56,000 nt of DNA, from NCBI GenBank assembly GCA_947632125.1, contig CANRNV010000003.1:1-56000 (forward strand), read 5' to 3'. The DNA is from an uncultured Clostridia bacterium (lineage in GTDB: Bacteria > Bacillota > Clostridia > Christensenellales > Pumilibacteraceae). Each line of letters begins with the position of its first letter. Positions within the stretch are counted from its first letter, which is position 1. Position numbers and translations under genes: made by a program. Shown here piece after piece: positions 42,382-51,871 of this stretch. The notes under the pieces were generated by a model, which had not been told where the DNA came from, searched no databases, and worked only from the letters and a program-made list of their open reading frames with translations.

Positions 42382-44784
42382 ATGGATTTTAAGCAAGTGG
42401 AAAAAAAGTGGAATGAATATTGGGAGAAAGAAGGAGTCAATTCTTTCGATAAAAAGGGCGACAACAAATATTACGTGCTCGAAATGTTCTCGTATCCGTC
42501 GGGCTCGAATTTGCACCTCGGACATTGGTACAACTATGCTCCCGCCGACAGCTTTGCCCGCTTTAAGAAGATGCAGGGCTACAACGTCTTTCAGCCCATG
42601 GGCTTTGACGCGTTCGGCTTGCCCGCCGAGAATTACGCGATAAAGACGGGTATTCACCCCGAGGACAGCACCAAACGCAACATCGCCACGATGGAAACGC
42701 AACTTCGCTCGATGGGCGCGATGTTCGATTGGTCGTCGCTCCTTTATACTTGCTCGCCCGAATATTACAAGTGGACGCAGTGGCTCTTTTTGCAGCTTTA
42801 CAAGCACGGTCTTGCCTATCAAAAGCAGTCGCCCGTCAATTGGTGCCCGTCTTGCAACACGGTCATTGCCAACGAGCAGGTCGTGGATGGCAAGTGCGAG
42901 CGTTGCGGAGCCGAGATCGTCCGAAAAAACATGACGCAATGGTTCTTTAAGATCACCGACTACGCCGAAGAGCTGCTCGAGGGACTCAAAACCCTCGATT
43001 GGCCCGAAAAGACGCTGACCATGCAAAAGAATTGGATAGGCAGAAGCGAGGGCGGCGAGGTCGTCTTTCCGCTCAATGAGGACAATATCACCGTCTTTAC
43101 GACAAGAGCGGATACGCTTATGGGCGTAAGCTATGTCGTGCTCGCTCCCGAACACCCGCTTGTGGACAAGATCACCACGCCCGAGTGCCGAGAGCAGGTG
43201 GAAAAATACAAGATAGCGGCAAGCAAGGCGAGCGACATCGACAGATTGAGCACCGTCAAGGAAAAGACGGGTGTGTTTACGGGCGCGTATTGCACTCACC
43301 CGATAAGCGGTGAAAAGGTGCCCGTTTGGATAGCGGACTACTGCCTTGCCACTTACGGCACGGGCGCGGTCATGGGCGTGCCCGCTCACGACGAGCGCGA
43401 CTATGAGTTTGCCAAGAAGTTCGGGCTTGATATAAAGCAGGTCATAACGGGCGAGGGCGACACCGCTCTTCCGTATGTCGAATACGGCACAGTGATAAAC
43501 AGCGGTCGGTTCGATGGGCTCAGTACGCCCGAGGCGAAAAAGGCGATACTTTGCTATCTCAAAGAAAAGGGCTTGGGCGGCGTCAAAGTAAATTACAGAC
43601 TTCGCGATTGGTCGGTTTCCCGTCAAAGGTATTGGGGCGCACCCATACCCATCATCCATTGCGACTGCTGCGGAGCCGTTCCCGTCCCCGAGGAGGACTT
43701 GCCCGTAAGGTTGCCGTACGACGTCAACTTTACGCCCGACGGACAGAGCCCGCTGCGCAAGTGCGACAGCTTTATCAACGTAAAGTGCCCGAAGTGCGGC
43801 AAGCCCGCTCATCGCGATCCCGACACGCTCGACACATTCGTTTGCAGCAGCTGGTACTATCTGCGCTATCCCGACAGCAAAAACGACAAAATGCCGTTTG
43901 ACCCCGAACTTATCAACAAAATGTTGCCCGTAGATAAATATATCGGCGGGGCGGAACACGCTTGTATGCATTTGCTGTATTCGAGGTTCATAACCAAGGC
44001 GCTCAGGGACATGGGATATTTGAAGTTCGACGAGCCGTTCCGTTCGCTCATTCACCAAGGGCTTATCTTGGGCAGCGACGGCGAGAAGATGTCCAAGTCC
44101 AAGGGCAACACGATAAATCCCGACTTTCTCGTCGAGGAATACGGCTCCGACGTGCTGAGGCTTTACCTCATGTTCGGCTTTTCGTATGCCGACGGCGGAC
44201 CGTGGAACGACGACGGAATAAAGTCGATAAGCAAGTTCCTCGACCGCGTGGAGAGGCTCGTCGATACGGCGATCGCGGAAAAGGAAAAGCCGATATCCAA
44301 CGCTAAGGACGCCAAAGAATTGAACTATGCCCTCAATTATTGCATAAAAAAGGTTTCCGAGGATATGGAAACGTTCTCGTTCAACACGGCGGTCGCACGA
44401 ATTATGGAGCTTGTCAATACCATGTACAAGGTTTCGGGCTGCGGTTCGCTCTTTACCGAGGCGTGCGAAAAGCTTATTAGGGTACTTGCCCCGCTCGCTC
44501 CGCACTTTGCCGAGGAAATGCACGAGCGCATGGGCTTTACGCCGAGCATCTTTAAGTGCGAATATCCGAGCTGCGACGAAAGCAAGCTTGTCAGGGACGA
44601 GGTGGAGATCGCCGTGCAGATCAACAGCAAGATGCGCGCCAAAATGACAATACCCACATCGCTTACCGAGGACGAAATCAAAGAGCACGCGCTTTCCGAC
44701 CCCAAGATAAAGGAACTTATCGGCTCGGCTTCGGTCAAAAAGTTTATCTGCATCAAGGGCAGGCTGGTCAACATAATCATATGA
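42382..44784 (+). CDS. leuS: Leucine--tRNA ligase
   Basis: An 800-residue class I synthetase that charges and proofreads tRNA-Leu. It has the HIGH-type motif LHLGHW, a zinc-binding stretch (CPSC...CERC), the CP1 editing domain (about 220-400, with [17 protein letters not shown]), and KMSKSKGN. The C-terminal domain is complete ([10 protein letters not shown] ... RLVNII). The frame is open from TTG 42367, but ATG 42382 with GAGGG upstream gives the standard [10 protein letters not shown] start. Its stop overlaps the next start (ATGA). Confidence 0.97.
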   Translation: MDFKQVEKKWNEYWEKEGVNSFDKKGDNKYYVLEMFSYPSGSNLHLGHWYNYAPADSFARFKKMQGYNVFQPMGFDAFGLPAENYAIKTGIHPEDSTKRNIATMETQLRSMGAMFDWSSLLYTCSPEYYKWTQWLFLQLYKHGLAYQKQSPVNWCPSCNTVIANEQVVDGKCERCGAEIVRKNMTQWFFKITDYAEELLEGLKTLDWPEKTLTMQKNWIGRSEGGEVVFPLNEDNITVFTTRADTLMGVSYVVLAPEHPLVDKITTPECREQVEKYKIAASKASDIDRLSTVKEKTGVFTGAYCTHPISGEKVPVWIADYCLATYGTGAVMGVPAHDERDYEFAKKFGLDIKQVITGEGDTALPYVEYGTVINSGRFDGLSTPEAKKAILCYLKEKGLGGVKVNYRLRDWSVSRQRYWGAPIPIIHCDCCGAVPVPEEDLPVRLPYDVNFTPDGQSPLRKCDSFINVKCPKCGKPAHRDPDTLDTFVCSSWYYLRYPDSKNDKMPFDPELINKMLPVDKYIGGAEHACMHLLYSRFITKALRDMGYLKFDEPFRSLIHQGLILGSDGEKMSKSKGNTINPDFLVEEYGSDVLRLYLMFGFSYADGGPWNDDGIKSISKFLDRVERLVDTAIAEKEKPISNAKDAKELNYALNYCIKKVSEDMETFSFNTAVARIMELVNTMYKVSGCGSLFTEACEKLIRVLAPLAPHFAEEMHERMGFTPSIFKCEYPSCDESKLVRDEVEIAVQINSKMRAKMTIPTSLTEDEIKEHALSDPKIKELIGSASVKKFICIKGRLVNIII

Positions 44785-45242
44785 TAAACGTCGTTTTGGT
44801 GGAGCCCGAGATCCCGCAAAACACGGGTAATATCGCAAGGACGTGCGCTTGCACGGGTTCGAGGCTGCATTTGGTTCGACCTTTCGGCTTCGAGATAAGC
44901 GACAGGACGCTTAAACGCGCCGGGCTCGACTATTGGGACAAGGTCGAGGTGCTGTACTACGACAACCTCGACGAGTTTTTCCGTAAAAACAGCGGCGGAA
45001 AGTTCTTTTATCTTTCCACCAAGGCGAAGAGGACGTATTCCGAGGTCGACTTGCCAGACGGGTGCTTTTTGCTCTTCGGCAAGGAAACCAAGGGTCTGCC
45101 CGAACCGTTGATTTTCGCTAATCCCGACTGCGCTTTGCGTATTCCGATGGGTGAGGATCTGCGCTCGCTCAACCTCGCCAATTCGGTCGCGATCGTGCTT
45201 TACGACGCTTTGCGCAGGCTGAACTTCCCGGGACTGAGATGA
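44781..45242 (+). CDS. trmL: tRNA (cytidine(34)-2'-O)-methyltransferase
   Basis: A 153-residue SPOUT methyltransferase that 2'-O-methylates the wobble base of tRNA-Leu in E. coli. The knot motifs are [30 protein letters not shown] and RIPM...[14 protein letters not shown]. It begins at ATG 44781, four bases into the leuS stop; the longer frame upstream runs antisense to nothing but through leuS in another frame and is ignored. No separate ribosome site is seen, so translation is probably coupled to leuS, a sensible pairing because both act on tRNA-Leu. Confidence 0.94.
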   Translation: MINVVLVEPEIPQNTGNIARTCACTGSRLHLVRPFGFEISDRTLKRAGLDYWDKVEVLYYDNLDEFFRKNSGGKFFYLSTKAKRTYSEVDLPDGCFLLFGKETKGLPEPLIFANPDCALRIPMGEDLRSLNLANSVAIVLYDALRRLNFPGLR

Positions 45243-45307
45243 TTTTCTTTTCCCCCATAAAGCCTCATTTCGAACTTTACGATTTAAGTAACGATAAACA
45301 TACATAC

Positions 45308-45339
45308 AAAAAAGATGCGATATTTTGCCGCATCTTTTT
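45308..45339 (+). terminator. Terminator of leuS-trmL
   Basis: AAAAAGATGCG / CGCATCTTTTT, perfect 11-bp stem with a nine-base loop; the T run is part of the 3' arm. Confidence 0.7.
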
Positions 45340-45406
45340 GAATATTATCAGGTTTATTCTATCGACCGTGCGTTTTAACGCAAGTTTCGGTTTCCGCAAG
45401 TAAAGT

Positions 45407-45538
45407 CGTGTCGGGATAAAAACTCCCTTGAAAAAGTTGCGTGTCGGGGCAAAAACTCCCTCGAAAAAGTTGCGTGTCGGGGCAAAAACTCCCTCGAAAA
45501 AGTTGCGTGTCGGAGCAAAAACTCCCTCGGAAAAATTT
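45407..45538. repeat. Four tandem 33-bp repeats at the end of yabQ
   Basis: The unit CGTGTCGGGGCAAAAACTCC plus 13 more bases starts at 45407, 45440, 45473 and 45506, with few changes between copies. The array ends inside the yabQ stop codon (45537-45539, minus strand), so it is that operon's 3' UTR. There are no spacers, so it is not CRISPR. The 33-base period equals 11 codons, which gives a spurious repetitive frame on the plus strand. Confidence 0.9.
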
Positions 45539-45791
45539 ACACGATGATCGCCGTTATCGTAAAGCCGAGGAGGGCGGAGATGAGCATATACGGCATGGTA
45601 AGCCCGCCGTTAAGAAAGAAGATAACGGCAAGCAGGGCGGCAACCGTGAGGACGCCCCAAAGGAAGTCGAGGGTAAATACGGCGAGCCGTAGTCGCACGT
45701 GTCGTTCGGCGACGGTGACGCCCACAAAGCACAGGCGGGAAACGGAGCCTATCAAAAAGCACAACAGGCATAGGAGAAGCTCGGCTATCAT
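45537..45791 (-). CDS. yabQ: YabQ-like sporulation membrane protein
   Basis: An 84-residue membrane protein with three to four helices (IAELLLCLLCFLIG; AVFTLDFLWGVLTVAALLAVIFF; MLISALLGFTITAIIV) and a basic loop (ERHVRLRL). The layout and the LDFLWG segment fit the YabQ family, needed for spore cortex formation in Bacillus. Sequence alone is weak; the call rests on the upstream yabP gene, which it overlaps by four bases (ATGA), as in Bacillus and Clostridium. Confidence 0.65.
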   Translation of the reverse strand: MIAELLLCLLCFLIGSVSRLCFVGVTVAERHVRLRLAVFTLDFLWGVLTVAALLAVIFFLNGGLTMPYMLISALLGFTITAIIV

Positions 45792-46048
45792 TTGAAGAGC
45801 CTCTTGATGAGCGGTGTCTTTTTTGCCGAATATTTGATGCAGTCGATTTCGCCCTCGAAGCTGAGAGTGCCGTCGTCGACGCTGAAATTGTCGATTTTGA
45901 GCTTTTTGCCGACGACTTCCATCGCTCCGCACGACGAGATGAGCGACAGTCCGTTTTCGGACGAGGAGATCACCTTTTGTATGCCCGTCATGGAGCAGCT
46001 TGTTCGATTTAGCACCTCGAAAGAGTGGGATTGTTGTTGTTTTTCCAT
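45788..46048 (-). CDS. yabP: YabP family sporulation protein
   Basis: An 86-residue protein. RTSCSMTGIQKVISSSENGLSL, GAMEVVGKKLKIDNFSVDDGTL and FEGEIDCIKY follow the YabP pattern (x-I-TGV-x-V-x-SFD..., LHI..L..-G-L-x-I-G-x-I). YabP is made in the mother cell and is needed for spore maturation. AGGAGG lies five bases before ATG 46048. It starts 15 bases after dapB, so it belongs to the asd-dap transcript. Confidence 0.75.
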   Translation of the reverse strand: MEKQQQSHSFEVLNRTSCSMTGIQKVISSSENGLSLISSCGAMEVVGKKLKIDNFSVDDGTLSFEGEIDCIKYSAKKTPLIKRLFK

Positions 46049-46063
46049 ACATGCCTCCTATTT

Positions 46064-46726
46064 TCAGCGTTCGGAATGATAGAGCGACGGATGCTTTTCG
46101 GAGCCGAGAAAGTCGTCGAAAGAATACAGACCATGAGGCTGGTTGATAAGCCAACGGGCGGCTTTTACCGCTCCGTCGGCGAAGAGCCTGCGGTCGAAAG
46201 CCGTATGAGTGAGGGTTATCGCCTCGTTGCTCAGTCCGAAGATGACCTCGTGAGTGCCGACCGCATTGCTCAGCCGTACGGAATGGATGTCGCTTGCGCC
46301 CGACGCGGATTTGAGCATAAGCGCGGTGCCCGACGGCGCGTCCTTTTTTTGAGCGTGGTGAGTTTCGATTATCTCGCACTTGCCCACGCCTTTGAGAAAT
46401 TCGCACAGGCGCATCATAAGGTGGATGCCCACGCTCATATTGCCGGATTTTAAGACGGCGTGGCGCATGGCGCACTCTTTTATAAGCTTTTCGTCCGAGG
46501 GGGACTGACCGGTTGTGGCGATGACGAGCGAGCAGTTCAGCTTGTCGCATAGAGCCACCACCTTTGACGTCGCCGCCGCCGACGAGAAGTCGATTATTAC
46601 GTCGGACGGAGCCTCGTCGCAGCGGGAAGAGCATGCACAGCCGGACAAAGTGAAGTCGTCGGGCAGATTGCGGGCGACAATTTGACCCATTTTGCCCGTT
46701 ATACCGTAAATAAATGCGCGAATCAT
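46064..46726 (-). CDS. dapB: 4-hydroxy-tetrahydrodipicolinate reductase
   Basis: A 220-residue enzyme (usually about 265; the shortening is in the interior, near residues 25-60) that reduces the DapA product toward lysine and diaminopimelate. The nucleotide motif YGITGKMGQ, VIIDFSS, ATTGQ and the catalytic ETHHAQKKDAPSGTA are intact. It overlaps dapA by four bases. The short form is typical of several clostridial DapB proteins; the active-site motifs argue it is functional. Confidence 0.92.
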   Translation of the reverse strand: MIRAFIYGITGKMGQIVARNLPDDFTLSGCACSSRCDEAPSDVIIDFSSAAATSKVVALCDKLNCSLVIATTGQSPSDEKLIKECAMRHAVLKSGNMSVGIHLMMRLCEFLKGVGKCEIIETHHAQKKDAPSGTALMLKSASGASDIHSVRLSNAVGTHEVIFGLSNEAITLTHTAFDRRLFADGAVKAARWLINQPHGLYSFDDFLGSEKHPSLYHSER

Positions 46727-47577
46727 ATCAGTTTGAGTTCCTCCATGGCTTTGTAGAGCTGCTCCTTGTGCTCGGTCATGATCTCGGTCATGGGCAGCCT
46801 CGGCGCGCCCACGTCGATACCGAGGAATTTGAGGGCGGCTCTTACGGGAATGGGATTTACCTCGCAGAACAGCGAGTTTATTAGCGGAAGCAGCTTGATT
46901 TGAAGAGCGGCAGCTTTACTTAGGTCGGTGTTTACAAGCGAGGTCATCTCCTCCATGAGCGCGGGCGCGACGTTTGCCGCCACCGAGATAACGCCCTTTG
47001 CGCCCATGCACATGGCGGGCACGGTCAGGGCGTCGTCGCCCGAGTAAACGCAGCCGCATAGGCGGATACACTCCGTAATTTGCGCCATGTTGCCGCTTGC
47101 TTCCTTTATGCCCGCGATCCCCTTGAGTTCGGCGATCTTCGCCATTGTTTGGGGCAGGAGATTAAAGCCCGTTCGAGCAGGCACGTTGTAGACTATGATC
47201 GGCAATTTCGCCTCGGAAGCAATCGCCTTGTAGTGAAGATACGCGCCCTCTTGCGTGCACTTGTTGTAAAACGGAGTGACGATAAGCAGTCCGTCCGCGC
47301 CCCATTCCTTTGCCTTTTTGCAGTCCGAAATGACAGCCTCGGTGTTGTTTCCGCCTACTCCGACGATGAGCGGCAACTCGCTCTTCGAGCGGACAAAGCG
47401 CACGAACTGCTCCTTTTGCTTGGGCGTCATCGTCGACGCTTCGCCCGTCGTGCCCAAGGCGACGAGAGCGTCGCAACACTTGGTGTGGCAGAGCAGCTTT
47501 TCCGTTTCTTCATACAGTATCTCGCCTTTATTGAGGGGAGTGGCGAGCGCAACTCCCGTACCCGTAAACAGTTCCAT
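46723..47577 (-). CDS. dapA: 4-hydroxy-tetrahydrodipicolinate synthase
   Basis: A 284-residue aldolase-type enzyme that condenses pyruvate with aspartate semialdehyde. The Schiff-base Lys is in GIKEASGN, the proton-relay Tyr in IVYNVPARTG, and TTGEAS and GDDAL are present. AGGAGG four to five bases before ATG 47577 selects this start; a 69-codon open extension lies inside asd and is ignored. The product also leads to dipicolinate in spores. Confidence 0.95.
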   Translation of the reverse strand: MELFTGTGVALATPLNKGEILYEETEKLLCHTKCCDALVALGTTGEASTMTPKQKEQFVRFVRSKSELPLIVGVGGNNTEAVISDCKKAKEWGADGLLIVTPFYNKCTQEGAYLHYKAIASEAKLPIIVYNVPARTGFNLLPQTMAKIAELKGIAGIKEASGNMAQITECIRLCGCVYSGDDALTVPAMCMGAKGVISVAANVAPALMEEMTSLVNTDLSKAAALQIKLLPLINSLFCEVNPIPVRAALKFLGIDVGAPRLPMTEIMTEHKEQLYKAMEELKLI

Positions 47578-47585
47578 AATTCCTC

Positions 47586-48533
47586 CTATATAAGCAACTC
47601 CATTATTTGCACGGCGTTTGCGGCTGCGCCCTTGCGCAGATTGTCGGCGACCACCCACATACAAAAGCCGTTTTCGCTCTCGCCGTCCCGCCTGAGCCGT
47701 CCGACCAGCACGCCGTCGCAGCCCACGATGTCGAGTGGGGTGGGGGCGTCGAGCAGTTTGACACTCGGAGCGTCTATAAGGCACTCGCCGACCTTGTTAA
47801 GCGTCGCCGGTTGATTCAGTTCGAGGTGGACCGTCGCGCCGTGACAGTGCGAAACGGGGACGCGAACGCACGTTGCGTTGACCTTTATGTCCCGCGAGAG
47901 GATCTTGTGCGTTTCGTTTACGATTTTAAGTTCCTCGGCAGTGTAGCCGCCGTCGACGTATTTGTCGATCTTGGGTATCATATTGTCGGCGATCCTTATG
48001 CCGAGAGCCTGCGTTCCGCCGCTTTTGAGGTCGTCGAGAGCAGCCTTGCCCGCTCCGCTCACCGATTGATAGGTGCTTACGATCATTCTCTTTATTCCGA
48101 ACGCCCTGTGTATCGGGCATACGGCGGTGAGTATCTGAGCCGTCGTGCAGTTGGGATTGGCGATTATACCGCCGTGCATAAACGCCGACGACGGATTGAC
48201 CTCGGGAATGACGAGCGGAACATTGTTGTCCATACGCCACGCCGACGAGTTGTCGATAACGACCGCCCCCATGGTGGAGAAGATCTGCGCAAAACGAATA
48301 CTTACGTCGCTCTCTACCGCAAAAAGAGCAAAGTCGCACGGGTGACGATAGATGTTGGTTTGAGTTAGGCTGAGAGCCTCGACCTCTCCGAACGGAGTGT
48401 CGCACTTGCCGCCCCGCATCGAATACAAAATGAGTTCGTTGATCGGAAATTTTCGCTCGTATAAAACGTCGAGCATTGTTTTCCCCACAAGTCCCGTACA
48501 ACCCACTACGGCTACCGAATACTTTTTTTCCAT
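47586..48533 (-). CDS. asd: Aspartate-semialdehyde dehydrogenase
   Basis: A 315-residue NADP enzyme that makes aspartate semialdehyde, the branch point of lysine, methionine and threonine synthesis. It has VVGCTGLVGKTML, the active-site Cys in NPNCTT, and QSVSGAGK; SHCHGATV carries the conserved His. GGGAGG precedes ATG 48533. It opens the minus-strand asd-dapA-dapB-yabP-yabQ operon; gaps are 8, -4, 15 and -4 bases. Confidence 0.95.
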   Translation of the reverse strand: MEKKYSVAVVGCTGLVGKTMLDVLYERKFPINELILYSMRGGKCDTPFGEVEALSLTQTNIYRHPCDFALFAVESDVSIRFAQIFSTMGAVVIDNSSAWRMDNNVPLVIPEVNPSSAFMHGGIIANPNCTTAQILTAVCPIHRAFGIKRMIVSTYQSVSGAGKAALDDLKSGGTQALGIRIADNMIPKIDKYVDGGYTAEELKIVNETHKILSRDIKVNATCVRVPVSHCHGATVHLELNQPATLNKVGECLIDAPSVKLLDAPTPLDIVGCDGVLVGRLRRDGESENGFCMWVVADNLRKGAAANAVQIMELLI

Positions 48534-48613
48534 AAATGCCTCCCAATAACTTTATGTCAAAAAAGTGCGTAAAATTACTCAAATCAAGAAATTCTCGTTT
48601 TTACCCTTATTTT

Positions 48614-48644
48614 AATTGAAATTTAATTTCAATTGTAGTATAAT
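48614..48644 (+). promoter_or_regulatory. Promoter with an overlapping palindrome
   Basis: TTGAAA (48616-48621), 17-base spacer, TATAAT (48639-48644). The -35 box sits in a perfect inverted repeat AATTGAAAT-TTA-ATTTCAATT (48614-48634), the usual shape of a repressor site. It drives the six-gene plus-strand operon. No regulator gene is adjacent. Confidence 0.65.
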
Positions 48645-48675
48645 CAATAAATAGGAAATTCTTTTGGCGGTAGGT

Positions 48676-49632
48676 ATGAGAAAAAATCTTGTAGATAAAC
48701 TTTATGTTGACAAAGAAAACCACGAATATTTGATGGAAAACTACTTGGAGGGGAGCAGGTTCAAGCTGTTTTCCAACGTCTTTTTCGGAAAGATGGGGGC
48801 GATGACGAGGGCGAATTGGCTGGTGCTTCTGTTTTGCCTACCCGCCTTTGCCGCTTTGTTTTACACCTACTATTTGTCTATTCAATACGCCGCATATACC
48901 CCTTTCAGCGGCAACCTCGGTATAGGCTATCCCATCGTAAACAATGCGGAGGAAATTTACTCCGCGCTTATTTACAAAAACAATATGTTCAGGGCTCTAT
49001 TGCTCGTTCCGTGCATCATCATCGGCTTTGTCGGACTGAGCGGAGCGTTTAACGTAATCAAATACGAAGCTTTGGGCATCGACGTCAAGGTCATCAAAAC
49101 GTTCTTTAAGGGAGTAAAAAACAACGCCGTTACGCACATTTGGTTGGGACTTATCAACAGCTTGCTCTTTTTGCTGCTCTCGTTTGCCATACAGGGCTTC
49201 GGAGTGCCGAATTTGCACCTTGCGATAAAGATAATCGCCATAATAATCTCGTCCGTTTTGCTGGCTTTAAGCGCGATAATGTCCATGTACATCATGACGC
49301 AAACGGCTCTATACGATATTCCGCTCGGCAAGATGATAAAGAATTCGTTCAGGTTCACCTTTGCGTTCATTTTGCAAAACGTCATTATTCTCGTCTTTTC
49401 GTGCGTTCCCGTGGCGCTGCTTTTTGTCATGAACGCCAATTACTTTTTACAAATCATCGTAATAATGATCTGCGCAATGCTCGGATTTTCGTACATCATT
49501 TGCGTGTGGACGATATACAATCACTACGTGTACTCCTTGCTCTTCTCGGCTGCGATCGAGGCTAAAAGCGACAAGAAAAAGCGTAAGCGAAACAAGGGCG
49601 AAGCCAAGGGCAAGGGCGAAAAAGTCAAGTAA
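48676..49632 (+). CDS. Six-helix membrane protein, DUF624 (YesL)-like
   Basis: A 318-residue protein. A cytoplasmic N terminus (about 50 residues, ending FKLFSNVFFGKMGAM) leads into helices at about 52-75, 110-130, 155-175, 190-210, 225-250 and 260-285; the C terminus is a long basic tail (KKRKRNKGEAKGKGEKVK). The ANWLVLLFCLPA stretch at the first helix recalls the DUF624 family, which accompanies carbohydrate genes in Bacillus. ATG 48676 is preferred over an in-frame TTG 12 bases upstream. The stop overlaps the next start (TAATG). Confidence 0.75.
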   Translation: MRKNLVDKLYVDKENHEYLMENYLEGSRFKLFSNVFFGKMGAMTRANWLVLLFCLPAFAALFYTYYLSIQYAAYTPFSGNLGIGYPIVNNAEEIYSALIYKNNMFRALLLVPCIIIGFVGLSGAFNVIKYEALGIDVKVIKTFFKGVKNNAVTHIWLGLINSLLFLLLSFAIQGFGVPNLHLAIKIIAIIISSVLLALSAIMSMYIMTQTALYDIPLGKMIKNSFRFTFAFILQNVIILVFSCVPVALLFVMNANYFLQIIVIMICAMLGFSYIICVWTIYNHYVYSLLFSAAIEAKSDKKKRKRNKGEAKGKGEKVK

Positions 49633-50309
49633 TGTACGAGGCTTTGGCACAATACTACGACCTCTTCATGGACGAGGGAGATTGGATCGACTTCGCGGTA
49701 CGCTCGGTAGAGGGCAAGTACCGAGGCGTCGACGTGGGCTGCGGAAGCGGCGAGGCTACAATGAGGCTCGCCTACAACAGGCACGACGTAATTGCCTTGG
49801 ACGTGTCGGAGCAGATGCTCCGGGTGGCGAGCGAGAAGTTCGCCGAAAGGGGACTGAATATCCCCGTAGTAAGGCAAAGCGCCGACAGTCTTTCGCTCCC
49901 GTTTAAGGCGGACTTTATTACAGCCGTGTGCGACGTCGTCAACTATTTGCGTCGTCCCGAAAAGTTTTTTAAGGCGGCGCACGACAATCTTGCAAAGGGC
50001 GGGATCTTGGCTTTCGACATAAGCAGCGAGTATAAACTCCGTAGTATAATAGCAAACAACGTGTTTACCCAAACCAAAAACGACATCACCTACATTTGGG
50101 AAAATTCGCTTTACAAAAATTACGTGGATATGACCGTGACGTTTTTCGTGCCGACCGAAAAAGGTCTTTACCGAAAATATACGGATCGTCAAAGGCAGTA
50201 CATCTTTTCGCACGAACACATAAAGCAACTGCTGGTGGACTGCGGATTTAAGGTCAGGTCCAAAAAAAAGAAAGACAGGTCGTATTTTGCGGCGGAAAGG
50301 ATAGATTGA
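49632..50309 (+). CDS. Class I SAM-dependent methyltransferase
   Basis: A 225-residue Rossmann methyltransferase. Motif I is GVDVGCGSGEAT (residues 32-43), motif II-like VIALDVSEQML, and post-I QSADSLSLPFKADFIT; a C-terminal beta region (KNYVDMTVTFFV...) and a basic tail (KVRSKKKKDRS) follow. The YDLFMDEGDWIDF start matches a UbiE/Methyltransf_25-type family common in Firmicutes. The substrate is not known. It shares bases with both neighbours (TAATG before, TGATG after), so it is translationally coupled. Confidence 0.88.
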   Translation: MYEALAQYYDLFMDEGDWIDFAVRSVEGKYRGVDVGCGSGEATMRLAYNRHDVIALDVSEQMLRVASEKFAERGLNIPVVRQSADSLSLPFKADFITAVCDVVNYLRRPEKFFKAAHDNLAKGGILAFDISSEYKLRSIIANNVFTQTKNDITYIWENSLYKNYVDMTVTFFVPTEKGLYRKYTDRQRQYIFSHEHIKQLLVDCGFKVRSKKKKDRSYFAAERID

Positions 50310-51871
50310 TGGAATATACGTTTGATTACATGAAAGCGGCAGACACCATGATGGAGAAAGGCGACTATGTTACGGCTCTGCATTATTACTTTTTGCAACG
50401 CAATGTGGATTATTACAGCGAGGTGGATGTCGCGATCGGCGACGCCTATATGGAAATGGGGCTCATTAAGGAAGCCACCAAGTACTATATGTACGCCTAT
50501 GTAAACGACAACAAAAACACCGACGCGCTCGAGGGGCTTGTTTGTTGCTACAAGGACATCGATAAGGACATCGCCCTTTACTATCTGCACCGCATAGTCG
50601 TGCTTGACGGCGAGGACTTCGACTTCGAGCCCGAGGAACTCGATATGATGGAGGAAGAGCCGTACAATCCCTCGCTGACCCTTCATGACAGGCGCAACAA
50701 GGAAAAACTCCTCAACGAGGCGATTGACAGGCTTTCCGCGACTGATATCGAGGGCGGCAAAAAGCTGCTCGGCAAAATAGGCAAGGAAGATTTTCAGTAT
50801 TGCGACGCACAGTTTATTCTTGCCACCGTCGCGCTCGACGAGCATAGACCCAAAAAGGCGCTTTCACATGCCAAAAACGCACTCGAAGTCGATCCCAAGG
50901 ACCTCGGCGGATACATGGCAATGGCAATGGCGTGCGAAAGCCTTAATAAGATCGACGAAATGAACGAGTGGGTAGCCAAGATCGACGCGCTCAACGTCAC
51001 TTCGGAAGAGAGCGTTTCCAAGGTGGCTCTGTGCTTTATCAACCTCGGCGTGGCAAATCTCGCGCTCAAATATTACAAACGCAAGTACGAATTTACCCCA
51101 TTCGACAAGAATACGCTCGTCTGCCTCGCCTCTCTCTATTCCACCGTCGACAAAGCCAAGGCGATAAAGTATATCAACAAGGCGTGCACGATCTTCCCCG
51201 AAAACGTCGTGCTTAAAGAAATCGCCTCACGCATTTACGGCGGAGCTTTTATCATGCCTCGGGACCTGATGGCGCTCAAAAAGCAGTGGCACGAAAAGAT
51301 AAAAAACATCTTTATCCATAACGACGAGGACGTGTGTTCGCCCGAGAACATCAAGATCATCAAGTGGCTGCTCTGCGAGGAGGACGAACTGTACTTGCAG
51401 GCTGCGATATGCACCTACGTCACCGGTTTGCCCGAGTACGAGAGCATAATAAACGACTTGCTTTGCGACCCTTTCGCTTCCGATATGGTCAAAAAGCAAA
51501 TTCTGTTACGCAAATTCATTGACGAAAAGCAAAAAAAGGTCGACTTTGTCGTCGGCAACATATATAGGAGCATAAAGATAAGGCATCCGAGAGCGCCCGA
51601 AAACCTCAAAAGCGCGTACTATATCGTGCTTTCCTCGCTTGCCGTTGAGGATTCTTACAACGAAGCCGTCCTCGACCGCTCGTTGAAAAGGCTCAAACAG
51701 GCGTATGACCGTCTCGACGACAGGGAAAAGCTAAGCATGGGCGTTCTCGCCGCCGTTCTGCGCAAGATGACGGTGGGGGGCGACGAGCATCAATATTGCG
51801 AGCTCTACGACGTCGACCCGGGCGAGTACGACGATCTGGTGCAAAAGCTTGATTTACAAGGAGAAATATAA
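50309..51871 (+). CDS. TPR-repeat protein
   Basis: A 520-residue helical protein. Tetratricopeptide-like repeats are visible from the start (MEKGDYVTALHYYFLQ; AIGDAYMEMGLIKEATKYYMYAYVNDN; ALSHAKNALEVDPKDLGGYMAMAMACESLNK; CFINLGVANLALKYYKRKYEFTP; LASLYSTVDKAKAIKYINKACTIFPEN), then a distinct helical C-terminal half. An acidic linker (EDFDFEPEELDMMEEE) lies near 105-120. It has no signal peptide and should act as a cytoplasmic scaffold. AAGGA lies seven bases before ATG 50309. The next start overlaps its stop. Confidence 0.85.
   Translation: MEYTFDYMKAADTMMEKGDYVTALHYYFLQRNVDYYSEVDVAIGDAYMEMGLIKEATKYYMYAYVNDNKNTDALEGLVCCYKDIDKDIALYYLHRIVVLDGEDFDFEPEELDMMEEEPYNPSLTLHDRRNKEKLLNEAIDRLSATDIEGGKKLLGKIGKEDFQYCDAQFILATVALDEHRPKKALSHAKNALEVDPKDLGGYMAMAMACESLNKIDEMNEWVAKIDALNVTSEESVSKVALCFINLGVANLALKYYKRKYEFTPFDKNTLVCLASLYSTVDKAKAIKYINKACTIFPENVVLKEIASRIYGGAFIMPRDLMALKKQWHEKIKNIFIHNDEDVCSPENIKIIKWLLCEEDELYLQAAICTYVTGLPEYESIINDLLCDPFASDMVKKQILLRKFIDEKQKKVDFVVGNIYRSIKIRHPRAPENLKSAYYIVLSSLAVEDSYNEAVLDRSLKRLKQAYDRLDDREKLSMGVLAAVLRKMTVGGDEHQYCELYDVDPGEYDDLVQKLDLQGEI

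Noticed and set aside
42343..44838. Minus-strand open frame of 831 codons across leuS
   Set aside because: Antisense shadow of leuS, no domain, no ribosome site.
45407..45538. CRISPR array
   Set aside because: The 33-bp units are directly adjacent with no spacers, and no cas genes are present.
45441..45692. Repetitive protein (SGQKLPRKSCV repeats) on the plus strand
   Set aside because: Consequence of the 33-bp tandem repeat being a multiple of three; it runs antisense through yabQ.
46064..46726. dapB as a pseudogene because it is short
   Set aside because: Cofactor and catalytic motifs are intact and flanking genes overlap it in frame; only an internal loop is shorter.
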